DNA of 64,000 bases from Bradyrhizobium sp. 132. GTDB taxonomy: Bacteria; Pseudomonadota; Alphaproteobacteria; Rhizobiales; Xanthobacteraceae. The notes under the pieces were generated by a model. The model was not told where the DNA came from. It saw nothing but the letters and a program-made list of their open reading frames with translations, and did no database searches. Shown here one piece after another: positions 42,781 to 50,166 of this stretch (position 1 is its first letter; every line of letters begins with the position of its first letter). The translations under genes and the position numbers were made by a program. The DNA lies in assembly GCF_023074185.1 (NCBI RefSeq), contig NZ_JADPKY010000132.1:1-64000 (forward strand), in the 5' to 3' direction.

Positions 42781-43455
42781 ATGATTCCCTGGGAAAAGAT
42801 CGACACCGCCAAAATCCCCGGCTCCGATGAAGAGCTTCGCCTGATGCGGCGAGGCAAGGAGTTCTCCATCAAGCTCGGCACCAACGAGTTGATGAACAAC
42901 CGCCTGTCGGGCTCGGAAGCCGCGCTCGCGACGCTTGCGGCGAAGCAGATCGAGACGGTGGCAAAGCCGGTCGTCCTTATCGGCGGACTGGGGATGGGTT
43001 TTACGCTGCGTGCGGCGCTCACCGTGCTCGCGGCTAAGGCGAAGATCGTGGTCTCCGAGCTCGTGCCGGCGGTGGTCACCTGGGCACGCGGTCCGATGGC
43101 TGAGGTGTTCGGCGACAGTCTCGATGATCCCAGGGTGAGCATCCGGGAGACCGACGTCGGCGAAATCATCCGGGCACAGCGGTCGGCCTTCGACGCCATT
43201 CTCCTCGACGTCGACAACGGACCGGAAGGGCTGACCCGGAAGGGCAATAATGCGCTCTATAATGCGGGTGGGTTGAAGGCGACCAGAACCGCGCTGCGGC
43301 CGGGAGGTGTGCTCGCCGTCTGGTCGTCCGGACCCAACCCGGCCTTCACCAAGCGGCTTGGCAGCGCCGGCTTCGACGTCAACGAGGTCAACATCCGCGC
43401 CACCGGCAGAGGCGGCGGCGCACGCCACGTGATCTGGATCGCGAAGAAGAATTAG
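42781..43455 (+). CDS. Spermidine/spermine synthase-like methyltransferase-fold protein
   Basis: A 224-residue protein of the spermidine synthase superfamily, Rossmann-like fold. The nucleotide-binding loop is VLIGGLGMGFTLRAAL, the acidic strand end is VVSELVP (E in place of the usual acidic residue), and FDAILLDVDNGPEG is the motif 2 region. It is shorter than true spermidine synthase (about 280) and lacks a clear N-terminal beta domain, so polyamine synthesis is uncertain. It follows the P450 gene by 30 bases, with only a weak ribosome-binding site. Role unknown. Confidence 0.75.
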   Translation: MIPWEKIDTAKIPGSDEELRLMRRGKEFSIKLGTNELMNNRLSGSEAALATLAAKQIETVAKPVVLIGGLGMGFTLRAALTVLAAKAKIVVSELVPAVVTWARGPMAEVFGDSLDDPRVSIRETDVGEIIRAQRSAFDAILLDVDNGPEGLTRKGNNALYNAGGLKATRTALRPGGVLAVWSSGPNPAFTKRLGSAGFDVNEVNIRATGRGGGARHVIWIAKKN

Positions 43456-43484
43456 GCCGCCTGCGCAGCTACCAGTTCGATCCG

Positions 43485-43724
43485 TCAGAACATCGTGTTG
43501 CTGTTCGCGGGAGTCTCGGGAATAGCCTGAACGACGTCCCAGTGTTCGACGATCTTGCCGTTCTCCAGCTTGAAGATGTCGACGACCGCGTTGCCCATGG
43601 TGCCGGGCTCGCGAACCGCGTGAACGTGCAGGATGACGTAGTCGCCATCCACGAAGCTGCGCTTGATGTCGCTGTGGGAGTTGGGGAATTTCTCGCGCAG
43701 GAAGCCGATGAACTTTCGGAAGCT
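43485..43724 (-). pseudogene. Truncated SnoaL-like (NTF2-fold) protein remnant
   Basis: The reading frame matches the C-terminal two thirds of a polyketide cyclase SnoaL-like protein: FRKFIGFLREKFPNSHSDIKR, then VDGDYVILHVHAVREPG and NGKIVEHWDVVQAIPE. The usual N-terminal part (about 45 residues including the first helix and strand) is missing. Immediately upstream the DNA is the 3' end of the hydrolase gene at 43753, with 28 bases between the two. The frame can be extended to 43784 but that extra part looks unrelated. Probably a broken gene left by a deletion. Confidence 0.7.
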
Positions 43725-43752
43725 CACCGCGAGGAGACCGTATGCGTCGGGT

Positions 43753-44667
43753 CTATGCTGCCCGCGTCGCCGCGCCATGTGCATGCTTGTCGATGGCGCC
43801 GATGATCTCCGGCCAGAAGCGCATCGGCAGCGCGTGGCCCATGCCGTCGATCATCAACAGCTTTGCGCCAGGAATTGACTCTGCCGTATCCTTGCCGCCC
43901 TCGGGGCGGACCAGCGGATCGACGGTGCCATGGATGACGAGTGTCGGCGTCTTGACGCCATGCAGTCGCTCCTTGCGGCTGCCGGAGGCAAGCACCGCGC
44001 GGAGCTGCCGGCCGACGCCGGCCGGATTGAGCCCGCGCGCGAACACGCGTTCGGCACGACCGGGATCGAGCGCCTCTTCCTCCGGAAAGGACCCGGCCCG
44101 CAACACGTTCCAGGTCTGGCCGTAGCGCACGATGAACTCCTCCTTGCTGCGCGGCGGCGGCGCCATCAGCATCGCGGCGGCCTCGCGCGTCGGTGGTGGG
44201 ACGCGCGGATTACCTGTTGTCGACATGATCGACGTCAGCGACCGCACGCGCTCGGAAAACGACAGCGTCACCTCCTGCGCGATCATGCCACCCATTGAGG
44301 CGCCGACCAGATGCGCCGACTTGATGCCGAGCGCATCCATCAGCCCGATCGTGTCCTTGGCCATGTCGATCAGCCTGTAGGTGGCGGCAACGGGAATCCT
44401 GAGGAAGCGGAGCTTCAACAGCTCGAGCGGCGTCAGGCGCTTGCCGCCAGTGAGATGGCTCGACTTGCCGATGTCGCGATTGTCGAAGCGGATCACGCGA
44501 AAGCCATGCCCAGCGAGCTGCTCGCAGAACGCATCGTCCCAATGGATCATCTGGGCGCCTAACCCCATGATCAGCAGCAGCGGCTCGGCATTATCGTTGC
44601 CGAAAATCTCGTAACAAATGTCGATGCCGTTGGCGCGGACGGTCTGCGACGGCTGTTGGGCGTTCAC
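43753..44667 (-). CDS. Alpha/beta hydrolase
   Basis: A 304-residue hydrolase. It has LLLIMGLGAQMIHWDD, FDNRDIGKSSHLTGG, the nucleophile serine in LVGASMGGMIAQEV, the acid in VIHGTVDPLVRPEGG, and the histidine in DGMGHALP. It resembles the large group of bacterial esterase/lactonase-like hydrolases with a C-terminal lid. I chose GTG 44667, which has GGGGA upstream; a long open frame further upstream runs through the opposite-strand PhaE-like gene. Its substrate is unknown. It is divergent from the PHA synthase genes with a 171-base gap. Confidence 0.88.
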   Translation of the reverse strand: MNAQQPSQTVRANGIDICYEIFGNDNAEPLLLIMGLGAQMIHWDDAFCEQLAGHGFRVIRFDNRDIGKSSHLTGGKRLTPLELLKLRFLRIPVAATYRLIDMAKDTIGLMDALGIKSAHLVGASMGGMIAQEVTLSFSERVRSLTSIMSTTGNPRVPPPTREAAAMLMAPPPRSKEEFIVRYGQTWNVLRAGSFPEEEALDPGRAERVFARGLNPAGVGRQLRAVLASGSRKERLHGVKTPTLVIHGTVDPLVRPEGGKDTAESIPGAKLLMIDGMGHALPMRFWPEIIGAIDKHAHGAATRAA

Positions 44668-44761
44668 GGGTGCATTCCCCTGGCTTTTGATCAATGCTGT
44701 ATCGCACGGTTTCCCGTCGCGATGAAGACGCGTGCGCGACACCGCACCCGCTGCTTGCCGG

Positions 44762-44790
44762 TTGACCGGCACCTCGCAACGGTGTGGTAT
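44762..44790 (+). promoter_or_regulatory. Possible sigma-70 promoter of the PHA synthase operon
   Basis: TTGACC at 44762-44767 and TGGTAT at 44785-44790 are 17 bases apart, and the PhaE-like start codon follows 48 bases later. The rest of the 171-base divergent gap holds short TGC/GCA sequences but no clear palindrome. This is a prediction from sequence only. Confidence 0.35.
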
Positions 44791-44838
44791 GGCGAAAAAA
44801 GGAAGGGCGTCGAAGCTCTCGATTTCAGGAGGACGCCG

Positions 44839-45222
44839 ATGACCGACAAGACCAATGACCCCGTTGCCATGTGGCAGAAGATGGTGGGCGAGATGGAGAA
44901 GGGGTTCAACTCCTTCGCCAATCAGGCCATGTCGTCGCCCGAGTTTTCGCAAGCTATGAACCGGGCCGGCGGCGTTGCTGCAGGTGCTCAGAAGCAGCTC
45001 GGTGAGCTCATGGAGAAATACCTGGTCTCCATGAATCTGCCGAGCCGGGAGCAGGTCACGAGTCTTGCGGAACGGCTGCAGTCCATCGAAGGACAGATCG
45101 GTGAGATCAAGTCGATGCTGAGCCAGATGGCGGCAAGTTCCGGCGCGTCTCAGGGCTTCGATCCAGCGTTGCGGCCGCCGCGCACCAAGCGCCCGCCGTC
45201 CGAGGGCGGAGAGCAGACATGA
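44839..45222 (+). CDS. PhaE-like/PHA synthase-associated protein
   Basis: A 127-residue, largely helical protein with an N-terminal region DPVAMWQKMVGEMEKGFNSF and a coiled-coil stretch REQVTSLAERLQSIEGQIGEIKSMLSQ that is typical of PhaE and phasin-like proteins. Its stop overlaps the PHA synthase start by four bases (ATGA), and a very strong ribosome-binding site AGGAGGA precedes it. It is far shorter than the PhaE subunit of class III synthases (about 350), so it may be a reduced partner or a granule-associated helper. Confidence 0.75.
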   Translation: MTDKTNDPVAMWQKMVGEMEKGFNSFANQAMSSPEFSQAMNRAGGVAAGAQKQLGELMEKYLVSMNLPSREQVTSLAERLQSIEGQIGEIKSMLSQMAASSGASQGFDPALRPPRTKRPPSEGGEQT

Positions 45223-46301
45223 ATGCACCCACCGGACTTGATTTCGCATCGATCCCGGAGCGTATCCAGTCCGAGGTGCAGCGCGCGATCCAGCGCAGCA
45301 TCAAGGGTGTGGAATATTTCTCGACCTCCGGTCCGACGCTCGGCTCGACGCCGAAGGACGTGCTGCATTCGCGCGGCACGATGAGCCTCTACCATTATCG
45401 GCCGATGTCCGACGAGATCTATCGAATTCCGATCTTGATCGTGATGGCGACCACTAATCGCGGTTACATTCTCGACCTCGTGCCCGGCCAGAGTTTCATC
45501 GAGTTTCTCTTGAAGCGCGGCTACGACGTCTACATGCTCGACTGGAGCGCGCCGCGGCCGGAGGAGAAGAGCCTGCGAATGGAGGACTATGTCCTCGACT
45601 TCATCCCGGACTGCATCCGCCGCGTGCAGCAGGATTCCGGCGAACAGGACGTCTCCGTGATTGGCTATTGCTTCGGCGGGGTGCTGTCGTTGCTCTACGG
45701 CTCGATCTACAGGGGCGGGCCGATGAAGAATTTGATCTGCTTCACCACGCCCATCGACTTCCGCGAGATGAAGCTGTTCGCGAACTTCTCCGACCGGCGC
45801 TATTTCGACGTCGACCGCCTGGTCGACAGCGTCGGCAACGTGCCGCCGGAGATGATCCTGTCGTCGTTCGAGATGCTGCGCCCGGCCTCGCGCACGGTGA
45901 GCCAGATCCAGCTCTGGGAGAACATCTGGAACGACGAGTTCGTCAAGTCCTACCGGATGTTCGACCGTTGGGCGACCGACACGCTACCGCTGGCGGGGGA
46001 ATATTTCCGGACCATCACCAAGGACCTGATGTGGGACAACAAGCTGTTCAACGACACCATGTCGGTCGGCGGCCGTGCTGCGAAGCTCGAGGACATCAAG
46101 GTGCCGTTCCTGCATGCGGTCGCCGAGCATGACCACATCGTGCCGTATGAGGCCGCAAAACACCTGATCGCCAAGATTGGATCCGAGGACAAGGAAGAGG
46201 TGATGCTGAAAGGCGGTCATGTCTCCCTCGTCGCCGGCGCCAATGCGGTGAAGCGGCTGTGGCCGAAACTGGATTCCTGGCTGGGGAAGAGATCGACATG
46301 A
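45219..46301 (+). CDS. phaC: Poly(3-hydroxyalkanoate) synthase, class III-like PhaC
   Basis: A 360-residue PHA synthase. The active cysteine is C151 in the lipase-like box GYCFGG. The other triad members are probably the D in EHDHIV and the H in KGGHVS. Length and sequence fit the small class III PhaC (about 355), not class I (about 590). It polymerises hydroxyacyl-CoA into storage polyester. Class III enzymes need a PhaE partner; the short gene just upstream, overlapping by ATGA, is the natural candidate. The GNAT gene overlaps its 3' end. Confidence 0.9.
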   Translation: MNAPTGLDFASIPERIQSEVQRAIQRSIKGVEYFSTSGPTLGSTPKDVLHSRGTMSLYHYRPMSDEIYRIPILIVMATTNRGYILDLVPGQSFIEFLLKRGYDVYMLDWSAPRPEEKSLRMEDYVLDFIPDCIRRVQQDSGEQDVSVIGYCFGGVLSLLYGSIYRGGPMKNLICFTTPIDFREMKLFANFSDRRYFDVDRLVDSVGNVPPEMILSSFEMLRPASRTVSQIQLWENIWNDEFVKSYRMFDRWATDTLPLAGEYFRTITKDLMWDNKLFNDTMSVGGRAAKLEDIKVPFLHAVAEHDHIVPYEAAKHLIAKIGSEDKEEVMLKGGHVSLVAGANAVKRLWPKLDSWLGKRST

Positions 46302-46891
46302 GTGAGCAACGTTCTTATCCGCGTCGCGTCAACACGGATGCCGGTGATATCGAGATCCGCCTGATGTCGCCGACGGATGAGGCTGCGGTGCTCGCCTTCG
46401 GCAAGGGCCTGCCGTCTCACGATCTCCTTTTCCTGCCGCGTAACATCAGTGAGCCAAAGGTGCTGTCGGCCTGGGTCAAGGAGATCGAGCGCGGTGCGAT
46501 CACGAGCTTGCTGGCGGTCAGGGGCGGCACGGTCGTCGGCTGCGGCACGTTGGTGCGCGACCCGCATTCCTGGTCGCCCCATGTCGGTGAAATCCGCATG
46601 GTGGTCTCGCCCGACGTCCGCGGAAAGGGGGTGGGGAAGGCGCTGTCGCAGGAGACTTTTGCGCTCGCGCTCGGCGCCGGCCTCGAAAAGCTGTCTGTCC
46701 AGATGACCGTCGACCAGCAGGCGGCCATCGCGCTGTTCGAGAGCCTCGGCTTCAAGGCCGAGGCGCTGTTGCGCGACCATGTCCGGGACGTCGACGGTAA
46801 GACCCACGACATTGTCGTGCTCGGTCATAACATCGCGCAGGTCCAGGCCCAGATGGAGGCCTATGGGCTGCCTGGCGCCGTCCAGCATTGA
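46298..46891 (+). CDS. GNAT family N-acetyltransferase
   Basis: A 197-residue GNAT acetyltransferase. The acetyl-CoA loop reads VVSPDVRGKGVGKALSQ (R/Q-x-x-G-x-G/A), preceded by the strand EIRMVV and followed by LFESLGFKAEAL. Its ATG overlaps the PHA synthase TGA, so it is translated with phaC. The acceptor is unknown; a link with PHA metabolism is suggested only by position. Confidence 0.85.
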   Translation: MSEQRSYPRRVNTDAGDIEIRLMSPTDEAAVLAFGKGLPSHDLLFLPRNISEPKVLSAWVKEIERGAITSLLAVRGGTVVGCGTLVRDPHSWSPHVGEIRMVVSPDVRGKGVGKALSQETFALALGAGLEKLSVQMTVDQQAAIALFESLGFKAEALLRDHVRDVDGKTHDIVVLGHNIAQVQAQMEAYGLPGAVQH

Positions 46892-46982
46892 GCTCCCATT
46901 GGGGGCTGTCCGGGAACCGGATGGTTACGGAGGCCGCATAATACCTCCTATCAACGCCATTCACGGTTTCGTGATATCGCGG

Positions 46983-47005
46983 TGCAACATGAATGTTGCA
47001 TCGCA
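46983..47005. promoter_or_regulatory. Candidate operator upstream of the phasin gene
   Basis: TGCAACAT-ga-ATGTTGCA is a perfect 8-bp inverted repeat (46983-47000). It overlaps TGC-ATC-GCA (46997-47005). A -35-like TTGCAT (46997-47002) and a -10-like ACATAA (47020-47025), 17 bases apart, would place the operator across the promoter. Phasin genes are classically repressed by PhaR through TGC/GCA-rich boxes, so this is a likely PhaR site; the factor is inferred. Confidence 0.5.
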
Positions 47006-47094
47006 CCATTAACTATGGCACATAAGCCATGCCCCGGGCCAATGCGGACGGGGTGAGCCCATAGCTCAAAACAAATGAGGATGGAGAGACCCCA

Positions 47095-47550
47095 ATGACC
47101 ACCGAAACCAACACCGCTTTCGAGGGCTTCAAGGACGCGTTCAAGAACATCCAGAACCTGGAAGTTCCCGAGGCCGCCCGCGAGTTCGTCAAGAAGTCTG
47201 CCAACACTGCCAAGGACCGTGCTGCCGAGGTGTTCGCTGGCTCCGAGCGCGTGACCGCCGCCGTCGAGAACGCCGTGACCGAATCCGTCACCGAGGCCGG
47301 CAAGATCAGCCGCAATATCCAGCAGGCGATCTATGACGACGCCCAGGCGTTCTTCGCCGGTATCGACAAGCTCGCCTCCGCCAAGTCGTTCAGCGAAGCC
47401 GTCGAAATCCAGTCGGGACTGCTCCGCTCGCGCGGCGAAGTGTTCGTCTCGCGCGCCAAGGCGACCACCGACTATCTCGGCAAGCTTGCAGCCAACGGTG
47501 CGAAGTCCGCTCAGGACAATTTTGCCAAGGTCTACAACAAGACCGCCTGA
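47095..47550 (+). CDS. Phasin family protein (PHA granule surface)
   Basis: A 151-residue phasin. It starts MTTETNTAFEGFKDAFKNIQ and contains amphipathic helices, including AAREFVKKSANTAKDRAAEV and SAKSFSEAVEIQSGLLRSR, the region best conserved in alphaproteobacterial phasins (Phasin_2). It coats PHA granules. It has its own promoter region with an operator-like palindrome, a GGAGAG ribosome-binding site and a strong terminator after it, so it is monocistronic. The PHA synthase gene is 800 bases upstream. Confidence 0.92.
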   Translation: MTTETNTAFEGFKDAFKNIQNLEVPEAAREFVKKSANTAKDRAAEVFAGSERVTAAVENAVTESVTEAGKISRNIQQAIYDDAQAFFAGIDKLASAKSFSEAVEIQSGLLRSRGEVFVSRAKATTDYLGKLAANGAKSAQDNFAKVYNKTA

Positions 47551-47577
47551 TCTGCCTGAGACGAGAAACTGAATTTG

Positions 47578-47607
47578 AGGCCCGCTTCGGCGGGCCTTTG
47601 TTTTTTT
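47578..47607 (+). terminator. Rho-independent terminator after the phasin gene
   Basis: AGGCCCGC-TTCG-GCGGGCCT is a perfect 8-bp stem with a stable TTCG loop, followed by TTGTTTTTTT. It lies 27 bases after the phasin stop. The downstream DUF445 gene therefore needs its own promoter or read-through. Confidence 0.95.
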
Positions 47608-47615
47608 GCGCTGCC

Positions 47616-47700
47616 GTCATTGCGAGGAGCGAAGCGACGAAGCAATCCAGAGTCTTTCCGTGGAAAGATTCTGGATTGCTTCGCTTCGCTCGCAATGACG
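47616..47700. repeat. Dispersed palindromic repeat, family A, copy 4
   Basis: The most perfect copy: GTCATTGCGAGGAGCGAAGC at the left, CTTCGCTCGCAATGACG at the right, and GCAATCCAGA/TCTGGATTGC inside, with CTTTCCG-TGGAAAG near the centre. It begins eight bases after the phasin terminator and ends 17 bases before the DUF445 start codon. Confidence 0.88.
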
Positions 47701-47717
47701 AGTACTGTGATGCAGTT

Positions 47718-49004
47718 ATGTCCTCACTCGCTACCTTTTCTTTTGATACTCCCGGCGACGCAGAACGCGCGGCGGAGCTGCGTCGCATCAAGGCACTGGC
47801 GACGCTGGTGCTGGCGTCGACGCTCGCTCTGTTCGTCGTCGCGAAATGGCTTCTCCCCGTGCATCCCGTGTTCGGATTCATCGCTGCATTCGCGGAAGCC
47901 GCGACCATCGGCGGGCTCGCGGACTGGTATGCAGTGGTGGCGCTGTTCAGGCGGCCGCTCGGCCTGCCGATCCCGCACACCGCGATCATCCAGAGCAACC
48001 AGGCCCGCATCGCCGACAAGCTGGGCGAATTCATCGAGGTGCATTTCCTCGAGGTTGGTCCCGTCGAGGCCAAGCTGAAGGAGATCGATTTCGGCTCCTT
48101 TGTCGCCGACTGGCTCCGCGACCGCAAGCGAAGCGACGATCTCGCGCGCTTCGCGCTCCGCCTGTTGCCGGAGGCCGTCTCCGCGACCGAGAGCTCCGGT
48201 CTGATGACCTTCATCATCCGCCGCATGTCCTCGCAGCTCCAGGCAATCGACCTGGCGCCGCTCGCGGCCGGCACGTTGCGCGGCTTTGTTGCGGAGGGAC
48301 GCCATCAGATCCTGTTCGACGATCTCCTGCGCGTGATGCACGAGACGCTGAACCAGACGGAGACGATGGCGATGATCCGCGAGAAGGTGCGCGCGGAATT
48401 GCCGACCTTGCTCAGGCTTTATCGCGCCGACAAATTTCTGGTGAACAAGATCGTGGCTTCCGCTACCGCCTTCTTCGATGAGGTGCGCGCCGATCCCAAG
48501 CACCCGTTCCGCGGCGAGTTCGACCGCATGGTACTGACCTTCGTCGACCGGCTCGGCACTGACCAAGCCTATGTCGATCGCATCGCCGGCCTGAAGCGCG
48601 ATCTGCTCGCGCGGCCCGAGCTTGCTGATCTGGCCCGCACTGTGTGGGCCAACACGCGCTCTTTCATCGAACGCAGCGCGAGCGGCGAGACACAGGTGTT
48701 GCAGCATCATCTTGCCGGCATGTGTGTCGCGGCGGGCGAAGCGCTCGCCGGCGATGCCGAGCTGCGCGGCGAGATCAACAAGGGTCTGGTGGCGGTGCTG
48801 CGCAGTTTCGTCGCAGACCAGAAGAGCGGGGTTTCGACCTTCATTTCCGACCAGGTCAAGTCGTGGGACATGGCGCAGCTGATTTCGCTGATCGAAATCA
48901 ACATCGGCCGCGACCTGCAATACATCCGCTTCAACGGCTCGCTGATCGGCGGGCTCGCGGGACTTGCACTTTACTCCGTGGAATCCCTGCTTCGATTGTT
49001 GTGA
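47718..49004 (+). CDS. DUF445 family membrane protein (YjiN type)
   Basis: A 428-residue DUF445 protein. Two hydrophobic segments near the N-terminus (TLVLASTLALFVVAKWLL and FGFIAAFAEAATIGGLADW) and one at the C-terminal end (LIGGLAGLALYSVESLLRLL) anchor a long soluble region. The conserved ADWYAVVALFRRPLGLPIPHTAII and LGEFIEVHFL are typical of the family. Function unknown; relatives occur in diverse bacteria. ATG 47718 is used; an upstream frame through the repeat is spurious. Confidence 0.85.
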   Translation: MSSLATFSFDTPGDAERAAELRRIKALATLVLASTLALFVVAKWLLPVHPVFGFIAAFAEAATIGGLADWYAVVALFRRPLGLPIPHTAIIQSNQARIADKLGEFIEVHFLEVGPVEAKLKEIDFGSFVADWLRDRKRSDDLARFALRLLPEAVSATESSGLMTFIIRRMSSQLQAIDLAPLAAGTLRGFVAEGRHQILFDDLLRVMHETLNQTETMAMIREKVRAELPTLLRLYRADKFLVNKIVASATAFFDEVRADPKHPFRGEFDRMVLTFVDRLGTDQAYVDRIAGLKRDLLARPELADLARTVWANTRSFIERSASGETQVLQHHLAGMCVAAGEALAGDAELRGEINKGLVAVLRSFVADQKSGVSTFISDQVKSWDMAQLISLIEINIGRDLQYIRFNGSLIGGLAGLALYSVESLLRLL

Positions 49005-49206
49005 CTTTTGCGTTACGAACGTTAGCATTAACGCGCGGGCCTATTGTGGCCCCGCGTCTCTCCCGATTGAATGTCGGGGAACCGGCTGCCTAGCTGATTC
49101 ATGTTGCGCTGCGGAACGATCGAGAAGCCGGCGTGTTGGAATCCCATACCCATTTGCCGGCAGGCCACCGGTAGCCTTTTCAGCAATTCTTCCCAGGGGA
49201 CCATTG

Positions 49207-49977
49207 ATGACCGCTACTGCCCAGACGCCGAGTCCGCCGTCCCGCACCCTAATGTTCCTGGAAGGGCGCGCGATCCACGAGTTCGGCGCATTCCTCGGCG
49301 CGCTTCCGCTGCTCAGCCTCGCCCCGCGCGGCGATGGGCATCCGGTGCTGGTGCTGCCCGGCCTCGTGGCCACCGACGCGTCCACGCGCGCGCTCCGCAC
49401 GTTTCTGTCGGGCAAGGACTATGCGGTGAGCGGCTGGCGCCAGGGCCGCAATTACGGCCTGCGCGAGGGCGTGCAGCACGCGATGGTGGATCTGGTCCGG
49501 GAGCTCAGTGACGCGCACGGCCGCAAGATCAGCCTGGTCGGCTGGAGCCTCGGCGGTCTCTATGCGCGCCAGCTCGCCAAGATGATGCCCGACCGCGTGC
49601 GCCAGGTGATCACGCTCGGCAGCCCCTTTGCCGGCGATCCCCGTTCGACCAATGCCTGGCGCGTCTATGAATGGGCGAGCGGGCGGAAGTCCGACGAGCT
49701 CGATCCGCAGTTTGGCGGCGATCTCGCCGTTGCGCCGCCGGTGCCGACCACCGCGATCTTCAGCCGCACCGACGGTGTCTGCGCCTGGCAGGGCTGCGTG
49801 GAGAAGACGGGCGCCCAGACCGAGAGCATCGAGATCGAGAGCAGCCATTGCGGCATGGGCCATCACCCGGCTGCGGTCTATGCCATCGGCGACCGCCTCG
49901 CGCAGAAGGAAGGCAACTGGCGGCCCTTCGACCGCAGCGGCTGGCGCAGCCTGGTCTATCCCGATCCGCATCGGTAA
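49207..49977 (+). CDS. Lipase-like alpha/beta hydrolase, second paralogue
   Basis: A 256-residue hydrolase clearly related to the protein at 35984: shared GHPVLVLPGL, LVGWSLGGLYARQLA (nucleophile serine), VITLGSPFAGD, an acid in FSRTDGVCAWQGC and a histidine in SSHCGMGHHPAAVYAIGDRL. No signal peptide. ATG 49207 has AGGGGA upstream. It lies near the phasin and PHA synthase genes as the first paralogue lies near the WS/DGAT gene. It may act on storage lipid or polyester, but this is inference. Confidence 0.82.
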   Translation: MTATAQTPSPPSRTLMFLEGRAIHEFGAFLGALPLLSLAPRGDGHPVLVLPGLVATDASTRALRTFLSGKDYAVSGWRQGRNYGLREGVQHAMVDLVRELSDAHGRKISLVGWSLGGLYARQLAKMMPDRVRQVITLGSPFAGDPRSTNAWRVYEWASGRKSDELDPQFGGDLAVAPPVPTTAIFSRTDGVCAWQGCVEKTGAQTESIEIESSHCGMGHHPAAVYAIGDRLAQKEGNWRPFDRSGWRSLVYPDPHR

Positions 49978-49986
49978 GCGGCCTGC

Positions 49987-50099
49987 ATGGTTCGAGACGC
50001 GCGGCTTCGTCGCGCTCCTCACCATGAGGATTTAAAGCAAGCGAAGCGATTAGACCTCATCCTGAGGAGGCGCGCAGCGCCGTCTCGAAGGATCGAGCC
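49987..50099. repeat. Dispersed palindromic repeat, family D, copy 1
   Basis: The left part (ATGGTTCGAGACGCGCGGCT, then CTCCTCACCATGAGG) and the right part (CCTCATCCTGAGGAGG, then GCCGTCTCGAAGGATCGAG) are hairpins and partial complements. The same element in the other orientation occurs at 52409-52512. It lies between the hydrolase gene and paaX. Confidence 0.7.
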
Positions 50100-50166
50100 C
50101 GGCTCTCGCTTCCATTGTCGTACCCGTCCATTGTCGCGCCCGCACCAAACGCGCTATGCCTCGCGC

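Noticed and set aside
40504..43428. A 974-codon open frame on the minus strand opposite the CYP102-type gene
   Set aside because: It is antisense to a gene with unmistakable P450 and reductase motifs, its protein is an Arg/His/Asp/Leu-rich shadow with no motifs, and such long antisense frames are expected in GC-rich DNA.
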